From contig JBBRWV010000033.1 of the NCBI GenBank assembly GCA_038248985.1, positions 1-28,560 of the forward strand: a stretch of 28,560 nucleotides of DNA. Direction: 5' to 3'. Positions within the stretch are counted from its first letter, which is position 1; the number at the start of each line of letters is the position of its first letter. This document shows, one piece after another, positions 1-7,663 of this stretch. Source of the DNA: JBBRWV01 sp038248985 (lineage in GTDB: Bacteria > Planctomycetota > Phycisphaerae > WQYP01). The position numbers and the translations under genes are program-made. The notes beneath the pieces were generated by a model. It ran no database searches. It was given only the letters and a program-made list of their open reading frames with translations, and was not told the origin of the DNA.

Positions 1-421
1 CGCCGGTGTTGGCCCAATCGCGGACCCAGCCGGAGATGTCGTAGGTACTGTTGGCGAGGATGGTGACGCCGAGATTTTGGTAGATGTAAGAACCTGCGTT
101 CGCATTATACATATAGACATGGACGTTGCCGCCGTCGACGCCTTCGTCAGCGACTGTGGGGAAGTCAGTACCGCTGGCCCCGGTGACTTGGAGACCGGCG
201 GAGTAGCTGCCACCCGTGATTACGTCGGTCCAGCCTTGGGCATAAAACCCGTTCTGTGTTCCACCGTCGAAGCCATTGGTGTAGGACGAGCCATTGCCAT
301 GGTTCTCGAAGCTATTGTTGACGACGGTGATGGCGGCGGCTTGGGTGGTGGCGGCGAAAAGGCTTACGGCGGCCAAGGCGGCGACAAACTGGGCGGCGGG
401 TTTTTTGATAAATGCGTTCAC
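1..421 (-). CDS. Secreted protein N-terminus, PEP-CTERM-like (partial, runs off left edge)
   Basis: Open from a GTG at 421 to the window edge with no stop (140 codons seen). The GTG is chosen because AGGAG lies 6 bases upstream (428-432). The protein starts MNAFIKKPAAQFVAALAAVS, a basic then hydrophobic signal peptide with likely cleavage after TQA near residue 30. The mature part begins ITVVNNSFEN and continues with Gly/Ser/Asn/Tyr-rich sequence (GWTDV, GVDGG, YIYQNLGV). This pattern is common at the start of exported beta-sandwich proteins of the PEP-CTERM type, where 'NxSFE...GW' opens a carbohydrate-binding-like domain. The C-terminus, where a PEP-CTERM anchor would lie, is outside the window, so that class is inference. 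It is divergent from the beta-barrel gene. Confidence 0.72.
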   Translation of the reverse strand, partial: MNAFIKKPAAQFVAALAAVSLFAATTQAAAITVVNNSFENHGNGSSYTNGFDGGTQNGFYAQGWTDVITGGSYSAGLQVTGASGTDFPTVADEGVDGGNVHVYMYNANAGSYIYQNLGVTILANSTYDISGWVRDWANTG

Positions 422-453
422 GTGGTGCTCCTAGCGAAAAAAAGATGACCTGT

Positions 454-476
454 GCCAGAACCACGAGGTTCATGGC
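454..476 (-). repeat. Hairpin in the 5' leader of the left-edge gene
   Basis: GCCA plus GAACC (454-462) pairs with GGTTC plus TGGC (467-476) across a 4-base loop, with a single unpaired A at 472. It lies about 33-55 bases upstream of the GTG start, so it would be in the mRNA leader of the secreted protein. Its role is unknown. Confidence 0.4.
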
Positions 477-641
477 TCTCTCTCGCTCTCACGTGTTGTG
501 CTCCGCCGCGTAATTAGGCCTGCGGAGGACAAGAAATGACTTACTCTCTATGATAAATTACCACAGAAACAGTGAAATGCAAAAATTATTATTACAAATC
601 TTAAATAAACGCATTGATGAAGCAGAATAAGCGGGGCCGTC

Positions 642-668
642 TTGACAGTCTTACAGGATCATGATAAT
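642..668 (+). promoter_or_regulatory. Candidate promoter for the beta-barrel gene
   Basis: A perfect TTGACA at 642-647 is followed by GATAAT at 663-668. The 15-base spacer is short, and an alternative -10 (ATAATT, 664-669) gives 16. It lies about 65 bases upstream of the ATG at 734. It is sigma70-like by eye only. Confidence 0.4.
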
Positions 669-733
669 TATCCACCACCACTTCGGCGCACCCTGATTCA
701 CGCGTGCGTCACTGCTTTTTGGGGAGTTTAGCG

Positions 734-1678
734 ATGATGAAGCCCACCCTCTTGGCCGCCATTGCCCTGCTGACCGTCACCCCATGGGCCGTGGCCCAGG
801 AGCAGCCGCTGACGGCGGGCAGCGGCGCGGGCTCCACAGAGATGAGCAGTGCGGACGTGGCGCTCACCATCGACCCGTACGCCAACCATCAGTTCCGCAC
901 CACCATCAAAGACTCCGGCGGTACTGACATGGCCGTGACCCGCGCGGGCACTGGAGTCAACATTGGTTTGAAGGTGGCCCCGCAACTGACGCTCAACCTG
1001 GGGCTGCTGGCGGAATATTCGCGCTATCAGTTTGACAACATACCGGGCGTGCTCGGGGTCGAAAAACGCACTCTTCACGCGATGATCGTGCGCGTGGCCC
1101 CTGGTTTGGATTACCGGATCAGCGACACCTGGGCCATTTTCGGCGGCGTCACGGCCGATTTCTCCGGTGAGATGGGTGCCAGCGGGGAAAAGACAGACAC
1201 CTATGGCGGTTTCCTGGGAGTCCGCTACAAGTACTCGAAGGATCTGTCCCTGGTCGTCGGCGTGGCGGCTCGGGAAGGCCTGGAAGATCACGGCAGCGTA
1301 ACCCCCATGATCGGGGTGAACTGGCAAATCACCGAAGACCTCCGGCTGACGACCTCGGGCGCAAACCTGGGGGCAGAGGTCAAACTGACGAAGAGTTTTG
1401 GCTCCGACTGGTCGCTGTCTTTGGCCACCGGCTACGAGTCACGTGCCTACCGGCTCGATGACCGCGCCCCAGTGGTCGAAGGCATTTTGCGGGAAGCCCG
1501 GGTCCCGATGACCGTCGCGCTCGAGTGTACGCCGCTGCCGGGGCTGAAGGTCCGCCTGGACGTGGGTGCGGTGGTGTTTCAGCGGATGCAAGTGGACGAT
1601 CGGGTGGGGAATGAACTGTTCCACCGCGAGGCCAACTGTTCGCCGTTCACGGGCGTTTCGGCATCCTACCGTTTTTGA
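734..1678 (+). CDS. Outer-membrane beta-barrel protein (DUF6268-like)
   Basis: The 314-residue product starts at ATG 734, with GGGGAG at 721-726 placed 7 bases upstream. An upstream GTG at 704 has no such site. The signal peptide MMKPTLLAAIALLTVTPWAVA is followed by QEQ. The rest alternates polar and hydrophobic residues in short strands separated by turns (LTLNLGLLAEYSRYQF, YGGFLGVRYKYSKDLSLVVGV, WSLSLATGYESRAYRL) and ends in SYRF. A C-terminal aromatic residue is the usual Bam recognition signal of outer-membrane barrels. I see no catalytic motif. The likely role is a porin-like or structural envelope protein, and the DUF6268 assignment is from general resemblance only. It stands alone and converges on the phosphatase gene. 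Confidence 0.75.
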   Translation: MMKPTLLAAIALLTVTPWAVAQEQPLTAGSGAGSTEMSSADVALTIDPYANHQFRTTIKDSGGTDMAVTRAGTGVNIGLKVAPQLTLNLGLLAEYSRYQFDNIPGVLGVEKRTLHAMIVRVAPGLDYRISDTWAIFGGVTADFSGEMGASGEKTDTYGGFLGVRYKYSKDLSLVVGVAAREGLEDHGSVTPMIGVNWQITEDLRLTTSGANLGAEVKLTKSFGSDWSLSLATGYESRAYRLDDRAPVVEGILREARVPMTVALECTPLPGLKVRLDVGAVVFQRMQVDDRVGNELFHREANCSPFTGVSASYRF

Positions 1679-1770
1679 GAATAATTAAAACAGGGTGATC
1701 GGCGTGAGAATATAGCCGGGACCGGCAATGATAGGCATTTTGCTTTCGGGGGTGCGTGGGGGAGGGGTGC

Positions 1771-1790
1771 GGGGTTGGGCGGGGTTGGGC
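1771..1790 (+). repeat. Tandem 10-mer with G-quadruplex pattern
   Basis: The decamer GGGGTTGGGC occurs twice in immediate succession (1771-1780, 1781-1790). The result is four G-runs of 3-4 with loops of TT, C and TT, which fits the canonical four-run quadruplex pattern. It sits in the 208-base convergent gap between the beta-barrel gene and the phosphatase gene. No ordinary hairpin-plus-T-tract terminator was seen there. Confidence 0.5.
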
Positions 1791-1886
1791 GGCAATGGGG
1801 ATCGGTGGTAAACAGCGCCATCCAACTGGGTGAGCTAGGCGGGCATGAGGGCAAGCGCAGGAAGAAGCGGGTGAGAGAATTACTTC

Positions 1887-2801
1887 TCAAAGGCCTTTGA
1901 TTCCCAGCATTTTGGGCAGTATTCGCAGCATGTGTCCGACGGTGAGGCGTGGAGGATCGCCGGCGCTGTGGTGGCCCACGATGAGCGTTTCGTCGTCTTC
2001 GGGGGGGGCGTTATTGCGGAACCGGGCGACGGCGTCGAGCAGGCTTTGGGCGACGGCGCGCGGATCTTGCGAGAGGGGCACGGATTTGGCCAGTTCGAGC
2101 AACCCCTGCACCCCGAGCATATGGCCTTCGCGATTGCGTGCTTCCATGATGCCATCGGTATAAAGCACGAGCAAATCGTGGGGTGCCAGTTGCAGGGCAA
2201 ATTGCACATATCCGGTGTGCTCAATGATGCCAAGGGGCAGGTTGGCCACGGACTGTCCGCGATAGCGTACCTGCTGGTATTGCCGCAACGGCGTCCCGGG
2301 GTCGGGGATATCCTGATCCAGCACATGCCAGCGTCCCGTTCGTTGGCTGTACCAGAGGGGTGGCGGATGTCCTGCGTTGCAGACAAGGATGTGGTCAGTG
2401 GGGGCGAAATAGGTCAATAAAAGGACGGTGGCAAAGCGTAAGGAGTGTGCGCCATCGTGGCGGGCCACCATGGCGCGGTTAATGGCCCGCGCCAACCGAC
2501 GTTGATCGAGAAGATTGATGTGCTTCCGCATCAGGCCCCGCAGCCAGGCGGCGGTCTGGTCCGCGTCGGCGCCGTGCCCGGCTACGTCTGCGAGGGCCAA
2601 GCGTGTGACGCGTCCCGACCCGCACATCGAGAAATAGTAGATATCTCCCCCGGCAGGCCCGCCGACAGGTCGGTTCTCCACCCAGAGGTCCATTCCCGGG
2701 GAGGCGACGGCCTGTTGCACCGCGCGATTCCCCCCAATGATCTCCATGCACTGTAGAGGCTGAGTGATGGCAGGAGGGGGTGTGGAGTTTGAGGTGGGCA
2801 T
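1887..2801 (-). CDS. SpoIIE/RsbU-type PP2C serine phosphatase
   Basis: The 304-residue product is a stand-alone phosphatase of the SpoIIE (PPM) family, which removes phosphate from serine on anti-sigma-factor antagonists or similar partners using two Mn/Mg ions. Visible motifs are GGDIYY (51-56, metal Asp53), LADVAGHG (70-77, metal Asp72), CNAGHPPPLW (141-150), LYTDG (213-217, Asp216) and DDET (269-272). All expected acidic ligands are present, so it should be active. It has no receiver, PAS, GAF or membrane domain; the first 30 residues are unassigned. The ATG at 2801 has AGGAG 7 bases upstream. No anti-sigma or STAS gene is nearby, so its partner lies elsewhere. Confidence 0.9.
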   Translation of the reverse strand: MPTSNSTPPPAITQPLQCMEIIGGNRAVQQAVASPGMDLWVENRPVGGPAGGDIYYFSMCGSGRVTRLALADVAGHGADADQTAAWLRGLMRKHINLLDQRRLARAINRAMVARHDGAHSLRFATVLLLTYFAPTDHILVCNAGHPPPLWYSQRTGRWHVLDQDIPDPGTPLRQYQQVRYRGQSVANLPLGIIEHTGYVQFALQLAPHDLLVLYTDGIMEARNREGHMLGVQGLLELAKSVPLSQDPRAVAQSLLDAVARFRNNAPPEDDETLIVGHHSAGDPPRLTVGHMLRILPKMLGIKGL

Positions 2802-2869
2802 GGGATAACTCCTGATCTGGGCACGGTCATATGGTAGTCGCCGTAACGGATTGGGGGAAACGGGGCGGG

Positions 2870-3304
2870 TTAGGGGGCGGTGGGGGCGGGTTTGGAGCGG
2901 ATGAGGAGGACGGGGACGTTGACGTTGTGTTGGACTTGGGAGGCGGTGCTGCCGAGGACGAGGTCACCGAGCCATTTGTGGCCGTGGGTGCTCATGGCGA
3001 TGAGGTCGCAGCCGCAGGTGGCGGCGAATTTGATGATTTCTTTGCCGGGTTCGCCATAGGCGAGGTGGGTGTCGACGGTGAGGCCGGCGGCGAGGAGGTG
3101 GGCGCGGGTTTGGTGGAGGTAGTCGAGATCGGCCTGGACTTCGGGGGTGACGGCTTCGGCGCCGAACTGTCGGCCGGCCCAGCCGTCGACGACGTGCATG
3201 AGGATGATGGATGAGCCGCAGAGGGCGGCGAGTTTTTGGACGTGTTGGAGGACGGCGTGGTCAACATCGGAGGCGTCGAGGGGGACGAGGATTTTTTGGT
3301 ACAT
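2870..3304 (-). CDS. Universal stress protein (UspA family)
   Basis: A single-domain Usp of 144 residues, the usual length. It starts MYQKILVPLDAS, the classic first strand with the nucleotide-contacting Asp10. It ends with STHG (105-108), nine residues, then GS (118-119) and PVLLIR. The ATP-loop pattern G-x2-G-x9-G-S is met except that Ser replaces the first Gly, which is common. The frame stays open upstream into mntH, but the conserved start fixes ATG 3304. It follows mntH by 29 bases on the same strand and is probably co-transcribed from the metal-regulated mntH promoter. That suggests a role in metal or oxidative stress, which is inference. Confidence 0.9.
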   Translation of the reverse strand: MYQKILVPLDASDVDHAVLQHVQKLAALCGSSIILMHVVDGWAGRQFGAEAVTPEVQADLDYLHQTRAHLLAAGLTVDTHLAYGEPGKEIIKFAATCGCDLIAMSTHGHKWLGDLVLGSTASQVQHNVNVPVLLIRSKPAPTAP

Positions 3305-3333
3305 GGGGTGTCGCCTTTGGAAGGGGTGAGGGG

Positions 3334-4761
3334 TCAGGAGTTGGGGGATTTGAGGGCGTCGAGGAGGAGGGAGCCGAGGAGGTAGAGGTCGAGGGAGGTG
3401 ATGATGACGACGGAGGACCAGCCGGCGATTTTGAGGAACCATCCGTTGGCGTACTGGCCCATGATGCGTCTGCTGCAGGTGAAGTGCATGAGGGGGATCA
3501 TGGCGAAGGGGAGTTGAATGCCGAGGACGAGTTGGCTGAAGTTGAGGAGGCTGGTGACTTCGTGGTCGCCGTAGAAACCGATGACGATGACGGCGGGGAT
3601 GATGGCGAGGAGGCGGGTGATGAGCCTGCGGACCCAGGGGCGGATTTTCCAGGACATGAAGCCTTCCATGACGACTTGTCCGGCGAGGGTGCCGGTGACG
3701 GTGCTGGATTGTCCGGAGGCGAGGAGGGCGATGCCGAAGAGGACGGAGGCGAGTGCGGTGCCCATGAGGGGTGCGAGGGTGTGGTAAGCCATGCGGATCC
3801 AGTCAGTGTCTTCGTTGATGGGGATGATGACGCCGTGGGCGTCGGGGAGGCCGGTGGTGCCGGCGTGGAGGTGGGGGAAGAAGGTGATGGCGGCGAGGAT
3901 GAGGATGGAGGCATTGACACAGAAGGCGAGGGAGAGAGCGAGGATGGAATCGAAGGTGTTGAATTTGATGGCGCGGCGGATGGATTCATCATCTTTTTGG
4001 AGTTTACGGGTTTGGACGACGGCGCTGTGGAGGTAGAGATTGTGGGGCATGACGGTGGCGCCGATGATGGAGATGGCGAGGGCGAGCATGCCGGTTTGGG
4101 CGAGGGAGGGGGTGACGAGGGCGCGACCGAGTTCGAGGAAATCGGGGCGGGTGGAGGAGAGGACGAAGATTTCGAGGAAGTAGCAGCCGCCGATGGTGGC
4201 GACGAGGACGAGGATGAAGGCTTCGATTTTGCGGAAGCCGAGGTTTTGGAGGGCCATGAGGAGCATGACATCGAAGGCGGTGATGAAGACGCCGAGGAGG
4301 ATGGAGATGCGTCCGCCGGTGAGGAGGTTGAGAGCGACGGCGGAGCCGAGGACTTCGGCGAGGTCGCAGGCGGCGATGGCGAGTTCGGTGGTGAGCCAGT
4401 TGGGCCAGCGAGTCCAGGGGTGATAGTAGTCTCGGCTGGCGCGGGCGAGGTCTTTGCCGGTGACGATGCCGAGTTTGGCGGAGCAAATTTGGAGGATGAT
4501 GGCCATGAGGGAGGAGAGGCCGACGATCCAGAGGAGGCCGTATTTATATTTGGCGCCGGCGGTGAGGTCGGTGGACCAGTTTCCGGGGTCCATGTAGCCG
4601 ACGGAGACAAGGAGGGCGGGGCCGGCGAAGGCGCGCCAATTTTTCCAGAAGCCGGCGTCTTTGCCGGGGATGGCGATGGTGCCGCGGACTTCGTCGAGGG
4701 ATTCGCCGTGGGACCAGGGGGGCGGAGGGGGAGCGGTAGGCGGGGGAGCAGGGGGCGTCAT
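3334..4761 (-). CDS. mntH: Nramp-family Mn2+/Fe2+ transporter
   Basis: A 475-residue integral membrane protein of the Nramp (SLC11) family, which moves divalent transition metal into the cytoplasm with protons. The first-helix metal motif DPGNW is at 58-62, and the sixth-helix motif appears as A235-T-V-M238-P-H-N. The conserved Met marks the transition-metal members. About eleven hydrophobic helices follow a Pro-rich N-terminal tail of some 15 residues. ATG 4761 has AAGGA 7 bases upstream. Transcription should start near 4825 from the promoter/operator at 4815-4861, closely matching the one before the Mn ABC operon, so both importers probably share one repressor. A Usp gene follows. Confidence 0.95.
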   Translation of the reverse strand: MTPPAPPPTAPPPPPWSHGESLDEVRGTIAIPGKDAGFWKNWRAFAGPALLVSVGYMDPGNWSTDLTAGAKYKYGLLWIVGLSSLMAIILQICSAKLGIVTGKDLARASRDYYHPWTRWPNWLTTELAIAACDLAEVLGSAVALNLLTGGRISILLGVFITAFDVMLLMALQNLGFRKIEAFILVLVATIGGCYFLEIFVLSSTRPDFLELGRALVTPSLAQTGMLALAISIIGATVMPHNLYLHSAVVQTRKLQKDDESIRRAIKFNTFDSILALSLAFCVNASILILAAITFFPHLHAGTTGLPDAHGVIIPINEDTDWIRMAYHTLAPLMGTALASVLFGIALLASGQSSTVTGTLAGQVVMEGFMSWKIRPWVRRLITRLLAIIPAVIVIGFYGDHEVTSLLNFSQLVLGIQLPFAMIPLMHFTCSRRIMGQYANGWFLKIAGWSSVVIITSLDLYLLGSLLLDALKSPNS

Positions 4762-4814
4762 TGCGGCATCCTTGGTGGGGCGTGGCGGTATTTTTTGAAA
4801 TGTCCATGGTGGGC

Positions 4815-4832
4815 GTTTTGCCTCATCAAAAC
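4815..4832 (-). promoter_or_regulatory. Predicted Mn-regulator operator upstream of mntH
   Basis: GTTTTG (4815-4820) and CAAAAC (4827-4832) form a perfect 6-base inverted repeat around CCTCAT. It directly abuts the -10 of the mntH promoter and covers the expected start of transcription, the classic position for a repressor. The same arrangement occurs at 8771-8788 next to the mntR-like gene. Regulation by that protein is inference. Confidence 0.65.
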
Positions 4833-4861
4833 AGTATGTTTGGTTGGACAGGGGGTGTCAA
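4833..4861 (-). promoter_or_regulatory. mntH promoter
   Basis: Read on the minus strand: -35 TTGACA (4856-4861), 17-base spacer, -10 CATACT (4833-4838). The 36 bases 4826-4861 match 8782-8817, upstream of the Mn ABC operon, at 32 positions. Conservation reaches into the spacer, which is more than chance promoters would share. Confidence 0.75.
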
Positions 4862-4921
4862 CAGAGGTGACAAATCCATTGCGACACACCACAAGGGTGT
4901 CACGAGGGGTGGCGAGGTGGT

Positions 4922-5797
4922 TCAGGGCGGGGGGAGCGTGGAAGTGGGTGGGTTTTCGATTGAAGGGGGGCGATGGTGGGCGGCGAGGAGGCCATGTTTG
5001 GGGGCGAGGATGAGGACGAACGTGAAAAGGAGGGCCTGGACGAGGACGATGCAGGCACCGCTGGCGCCATCGAGGAAGTAGCTGAGGTAGGTGCCGAGGA
5101 GGGCGGAGAAGACGGCGCTGCAGACGGCGATGAGGAGCATGCGGTCAAAGCGGTCGGAGAGGAGGAGGGCGATGCAACCGGGGACGATGAGCATGGCGAT
5201 GATGAGGATGATGCCGACGGCCTGGAGTGCGGCGACGATGGTGGCGGAGAGGAGGGCGAGGAGGAGGAAGTGGAGGAAGGCGGTGTTGAGGCCGACGGCG
5301 CGGGCATGATTGGGGTCGAAGCAAAAGAGCATGAGGTCGCGGCGTTTGAGGAGGATGACGAGGAGGGTGATGGCGCCGGAGATGATGGCCTGGATTTTGT
5401 CATTGCGTTCGATGCCGAGGAGGCTGCCGTAGAGGATGTGGTTGAGGTGGACGTCGGTTTCGACCTGGGTGAACATGACGAGACCGAGGGCGTAGAGGCC
5501 GGTGAAGACGATGCCGAGGACGGTGTCTTCTTTGAGGCGGCTGTGGGCCTTGATCCAGCCGGTGCCACCGGCGCAGAGGAGGGCGGCGGCGAAGGCGCCG
5601 AGTCCGAAGGGGAGTCCGAGGATGTAGGCGAGGACGACGCCGGGGAGAACGGAGTGGGAGACGGCATCGCCCATGAGGGACCAGCCTTTGAGGACGAGGA
5701 AGCAGGAGAGGATGGCGCTGACGGCGGCGATGAGTGCGGCGAGGAAGAAAGCTTCGAGCATGAAGCCAAATTGGAATGGTTCGAGCAGGGCGTGCAT
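4922..5797 (-). CDS. mntD: Mn2+/Fe2+ ABC transporter permease (second)
   Basis: A 291-residue permease of the ABC-3 metal family (MntD/SitD/TroD type). About eight hydrophobic helices are visible, with conserved stretches LKGWSLMGDAVSHSVLPGV (near 38-56) and FDPNHARAVGL, the family's cytoplasmic coupling region. It starts MHALLEPFQFGFMLEAFF, parallel to the first permease's MPFQYDYMLKAIF. ATG 5797 is two bases past the preceding permease's stop, so translation is probably coupled; the ribosome site is weak. It pairs with the first permease to form the membrane channel. Its stop lies about 60 bases before the mntH promoter. Confidence 0.93.
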   Translation of the reverse strand: MHALLEPFQFGFMLEAFFLAALIAAVSAILSCFLVLKGWSLMGDAVSHSVLPGVVLAYILGLPFGLGAFAAALLCAGGTGWIKAHSRLKEDTVLGIVFTGLYALGLVMFTQVETDVHLNHILYGSLLGIERNDKIQAIISGAITLLVILLKRRDLMLFCFDPNHARAVGLNTAFLHFLLLALLSATIVAALQAVGIILIIAMLIVPGCIALLLSDRFDRMLLIAVCSAVFSALLGTYLSYFLDGASGACIVLVQALLFTFVLILAPKHGLLAAHHRPPSIENPPTSTLPPP

Positions 5798-5799
5798 GG

Positions 5800-6732
5800 T
5801 CAGGGTCTCTCTGTGGGTGGTGGCGATGGACGCAGGGCGCGCTGTTGCTGATGGAAGGCGGCGGTGGTGGCTTGGGCGAGGAGGCGTCCGGCGATGATGC
5901 CGTGCTTGGGGGCGAAGAAGAGAGCGAGGAGGAAGACGGCGGTCTGGAGGACGACGATGCATCCGCCGGTGGAGCCGTTGAGGAAATAGCTGGCGTAGGC
6001 GCCGACGATGGAGGTGAGGGCGCCCATGACGGAGGCGATGAGGAGCATGTTTTTGAAGCGGTCAGTGAGGAGGTAGGCGGTGGCGCCGGGGGTGACGAGG
6101 AGTGCGACGACGAGGCAGGCGCCGACGGTTTGAAGGGCGGCGATGGCGGTGGCGGCGAGGAGGGTGAGGAGGAGCATGTTGTAGAATTTGACATTCATGC
6201 CGAGGGCGCGGGCGTGGCTGGGATCGAAGGAGACGAGGAGGATGTCGCGCCATTTGAAGAGGAGAATGAGGAGGGTGGCGGCGGAGATGACGAGCATCTG
6301 GAGGATATCGCCGGTGGCGATGCCGAGGATGTTTCCGAGGACGATGGAGTTGAGTTTCATGGGGCTGGGGAAGAGGGTATTGAGGAGGATACCGGCGGCG
6401 AAGAAGGTGGTGAAGACGATGCCAATGATGGCGTCTTCGCGGATTTTGGAATGGGCTTTGAGGTAGCCCATGGTGGCGGAGGCGGTGATGCCGGCGATGA
6501 AGGCACCGAGGGCAAAGGGTGCGCCGGCGAGGTAGGCGAGGGAGACGCCGGGGACGATGGAATGGGCAAGTGCATCGCCCATGAGGGACCATCCTTTGAG
6601 GATGATGAAGCAGGAGAGGCAGGCGCAGACGAGGCCGATGAGGCCACTGGTGAAAATGGCCTTGAGCATGTAGTCATACTGAAAGGGCATAAGGGCGTTT
6701 TCGAGGAAGGATTGGGCGAGGAGATGGAGCAT
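5800..6732 (-). CDS. mntC: Mn2+/Fe2+ ABC transporter permease (first)
   Basis: A 310-residue ABC-3 family permease, paralogous to the next gene. Conserved blocks are LKGWSLMGDALAHSIVPGVSLAYL (split around the SLMGDA core) and FDPSHARALGM, the coupling segment contacting the ATPase. Repeated hydrophobic helices run up to FLLALFFAPKHG. A Pro/Arg-rich tail (RPSPPPTERP) closes the protein. ATG 6732 is two bases after the ATPase stop, which argues for one polycistronic message. Adjacent, similarly sized paralogous permeases are the rule in MntABCD/SitABCD operons. Mn rather than Zn use is inferred from the binding protein and ATPase. Confidence 0.94.
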   Translation of the reverse strand: MLHLLAQSFLENALMPFQYDYMLKAIFTSGLIGLVCACLSCFIILKGWSLMGDALAHSIVPGVSLAYLAGAPFALGAFIAGITASATMGYLKAHSKIREDAIIGIVFTTFFAAGILLNTLFPSPMKLNSIVLGNILGIATGDILQMLVISAATLLILLFKWRDILLVSFDPSHARALGMNVKFYNMLLLTLLAATAIAALQTVGACLVVALLVTPGATAYLLTDRFKNMLLIASVMGALTSIVGAYASYFLNGSTGGCIVVLQTAVFLLALFFAPKHGIIAGRLLAQATTAAFHQQQRALRPSPPPTERP

Positions 6733-6734
6733 GG

Positions 6735-7613
6735 TTAATCGGCCCTGCCTTCACCGGGTCCGGGTTTGTGAACGCGGCCATCGCGGCCGACGACGAGGGC
6801 GCCTTCATCATCGGTGAGGACGGTGACGCGGTTGCGCTGAGGGCTATCGGGTTCGACGTGATCGAGTTTGAGGTGTCGGAGAGCGCCGCCGAAGGCGAGG
6901 GAGAGGGTTTGTTCATTGAAGGTGGAATCGGTGGGTCCGAAGGCGAGGATGGTGCGGTTGAGGATGACGACCTGGTCGCAGAAATCGGGGACGGAGCCGA
7001 GGTTGTGGGTGGAGACGAGGATGATTTTGCCTTCATCGCGGAGTTCGCGGAGGAGGTCGACGATGGCGGTTTCGCTTTTGACATCGACGCCGGTGAAGGG
7101 TTCATCGAGGAGGATGATGCGTCCCATCTGGGCGAGAGCGCGGGCGAGGAAGACGCGTTTTTTTTGTCCACCGGAGAGTTCGCCGATCTGGCGGTCTTTG
7201 AAGTCGAGCATTTTGACGCGTTCGAGACTGGCGGCGACGGTCTGTTTATCGATGGCGCGAGGGATGCGCATGAAGTTCATGTAGCCGTAGCGGCCCATCA
7301 TGACGACGTCCCAGACGCTGACGGGGAAGGTCCAGTCGACGTCTTCGGATTGGGGGACGTAGGCGACCCAGTTGCGTTTGTGGGCGACTTTGACGGGGCG
7401 GCCGGAGATGTGGACGAAGCCGTGGGTGGGCTGGATGAAGCCCATGATGGCTTTGAAGAGGGTGGATTTTCCGCTGCCGTTGATACCGACGAGGGCGCAG
7501 ATGGTGGCGGCCTGGAGTTGGAAGGAGGCGTCATGGAGGGCGACGTGACCGTTGTTGTAGGCGACGGTGACATCGTGGACGAGGAGGCTGAGGGGGCATG
7601 ATTCATCGGACAT
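6735..7613 (-). CDS. mntB: Mn2+/Fe2+ ABC transporter ATP-binding protein
   Basis: A 292-residue ABC ATPase with complete motifs: Walker A GINGSGKST (43-51), Q-loop Gln88 in VPQSEDVDW, signature LSGGQ (146-150), Walker B IILLDEP (166-172) and H-loop His203 in STHN. The segment PQSEDVDWTFPVSVWDVVMM (continuing GRYG) is characteristic of manganese/iron importers of the MntB/SitB group. The last 50 residues extend past the core with a short DDEGALVVGRDGRVHKPG region of unknown role. The start at 7613 has only a weak ribosome site. It lies between the binding-protein gene (50-base gap) and the two permeases, in transport-operon order. Confidence 0.95.
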   Translation of the reverse strand: MSDESCPLSLLVHDVTVAYNNGHVALHDASFQLQAATICALVGINGSGKSTLFKAIMGFIQPTHGFVHISGRPVKVAHKRNWVAYVPQSEDVDWTFPVSVWDVVMMGRYGYMNFMRIPRAIDKQTVAASLERVKMLDFKDRQIGELSGGQKKRVFLARALAQMGRIILLDEPFTGVDVKSETAIVDLLRELRDEGKIILVSTHNLGSVPDFCDQVVILNRTILAFGPTDSTFNEQTLSLAFGGALRHLKLDHVEPDSPQRNRVTVLTDDEGALVVGRDGRVHKPGPGEGRAD

Positions 7614-7663
7614 GGATTCAACACATTCCCAGGCGCGTGATGGGCCTGTCTGTACGCTTAGGT

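Larger units (their letters stand above)
422..733. other. Divergent intergenic region, AT-rich core
   Basis: This 312-base spacer separates two divergent exported-protein genes. It holds a hairpin at 454-476, an AT-rich stretch around 540-610 unlike the GC-rich surroundings, and a plus-strand promoter candidate at 642-668. No coding sequence is convincing here. The AT-rich core probably carries the leftward promoter too, but I could not fix a good -35/-10 pair for it. Confidence 0.5.

Noticed and set aside
1666..1890. A 74-residue minus-strand frame in the convergent gap
   Set aside because: Low-complexity Pro/Ser sequence, no ribosome site, and it covers the tandem G-rich repeat.
4870..4905. 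A hairpin after the second permease gene as a terminator
   Set aside because: The stem is short with a bulge and has no T-tract, so read-through into mntH cannot be excluded.
4762..4921. A manganese riboswitch (yybP-ykoY type) upstream of mntH
   Set aside because: The predicted leader is only about 60 bases and shows no conserved riboswitch core; operator control explains the layout better.
3211..5013. A 600-residue plus-strand open frame rich in Glu, Gly and Asp
   Set aside because: It is the complement of mntH and part of the Usp gene. The real genes have full family motifs, and the acidic repeats are the by-product of the strong G bias.
4973..6738. Long acidic plus-strand frames opposite the two permeases
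   Set aside because: They are complements of well-supported membrane permeases, with no start signals or recognisable domains.
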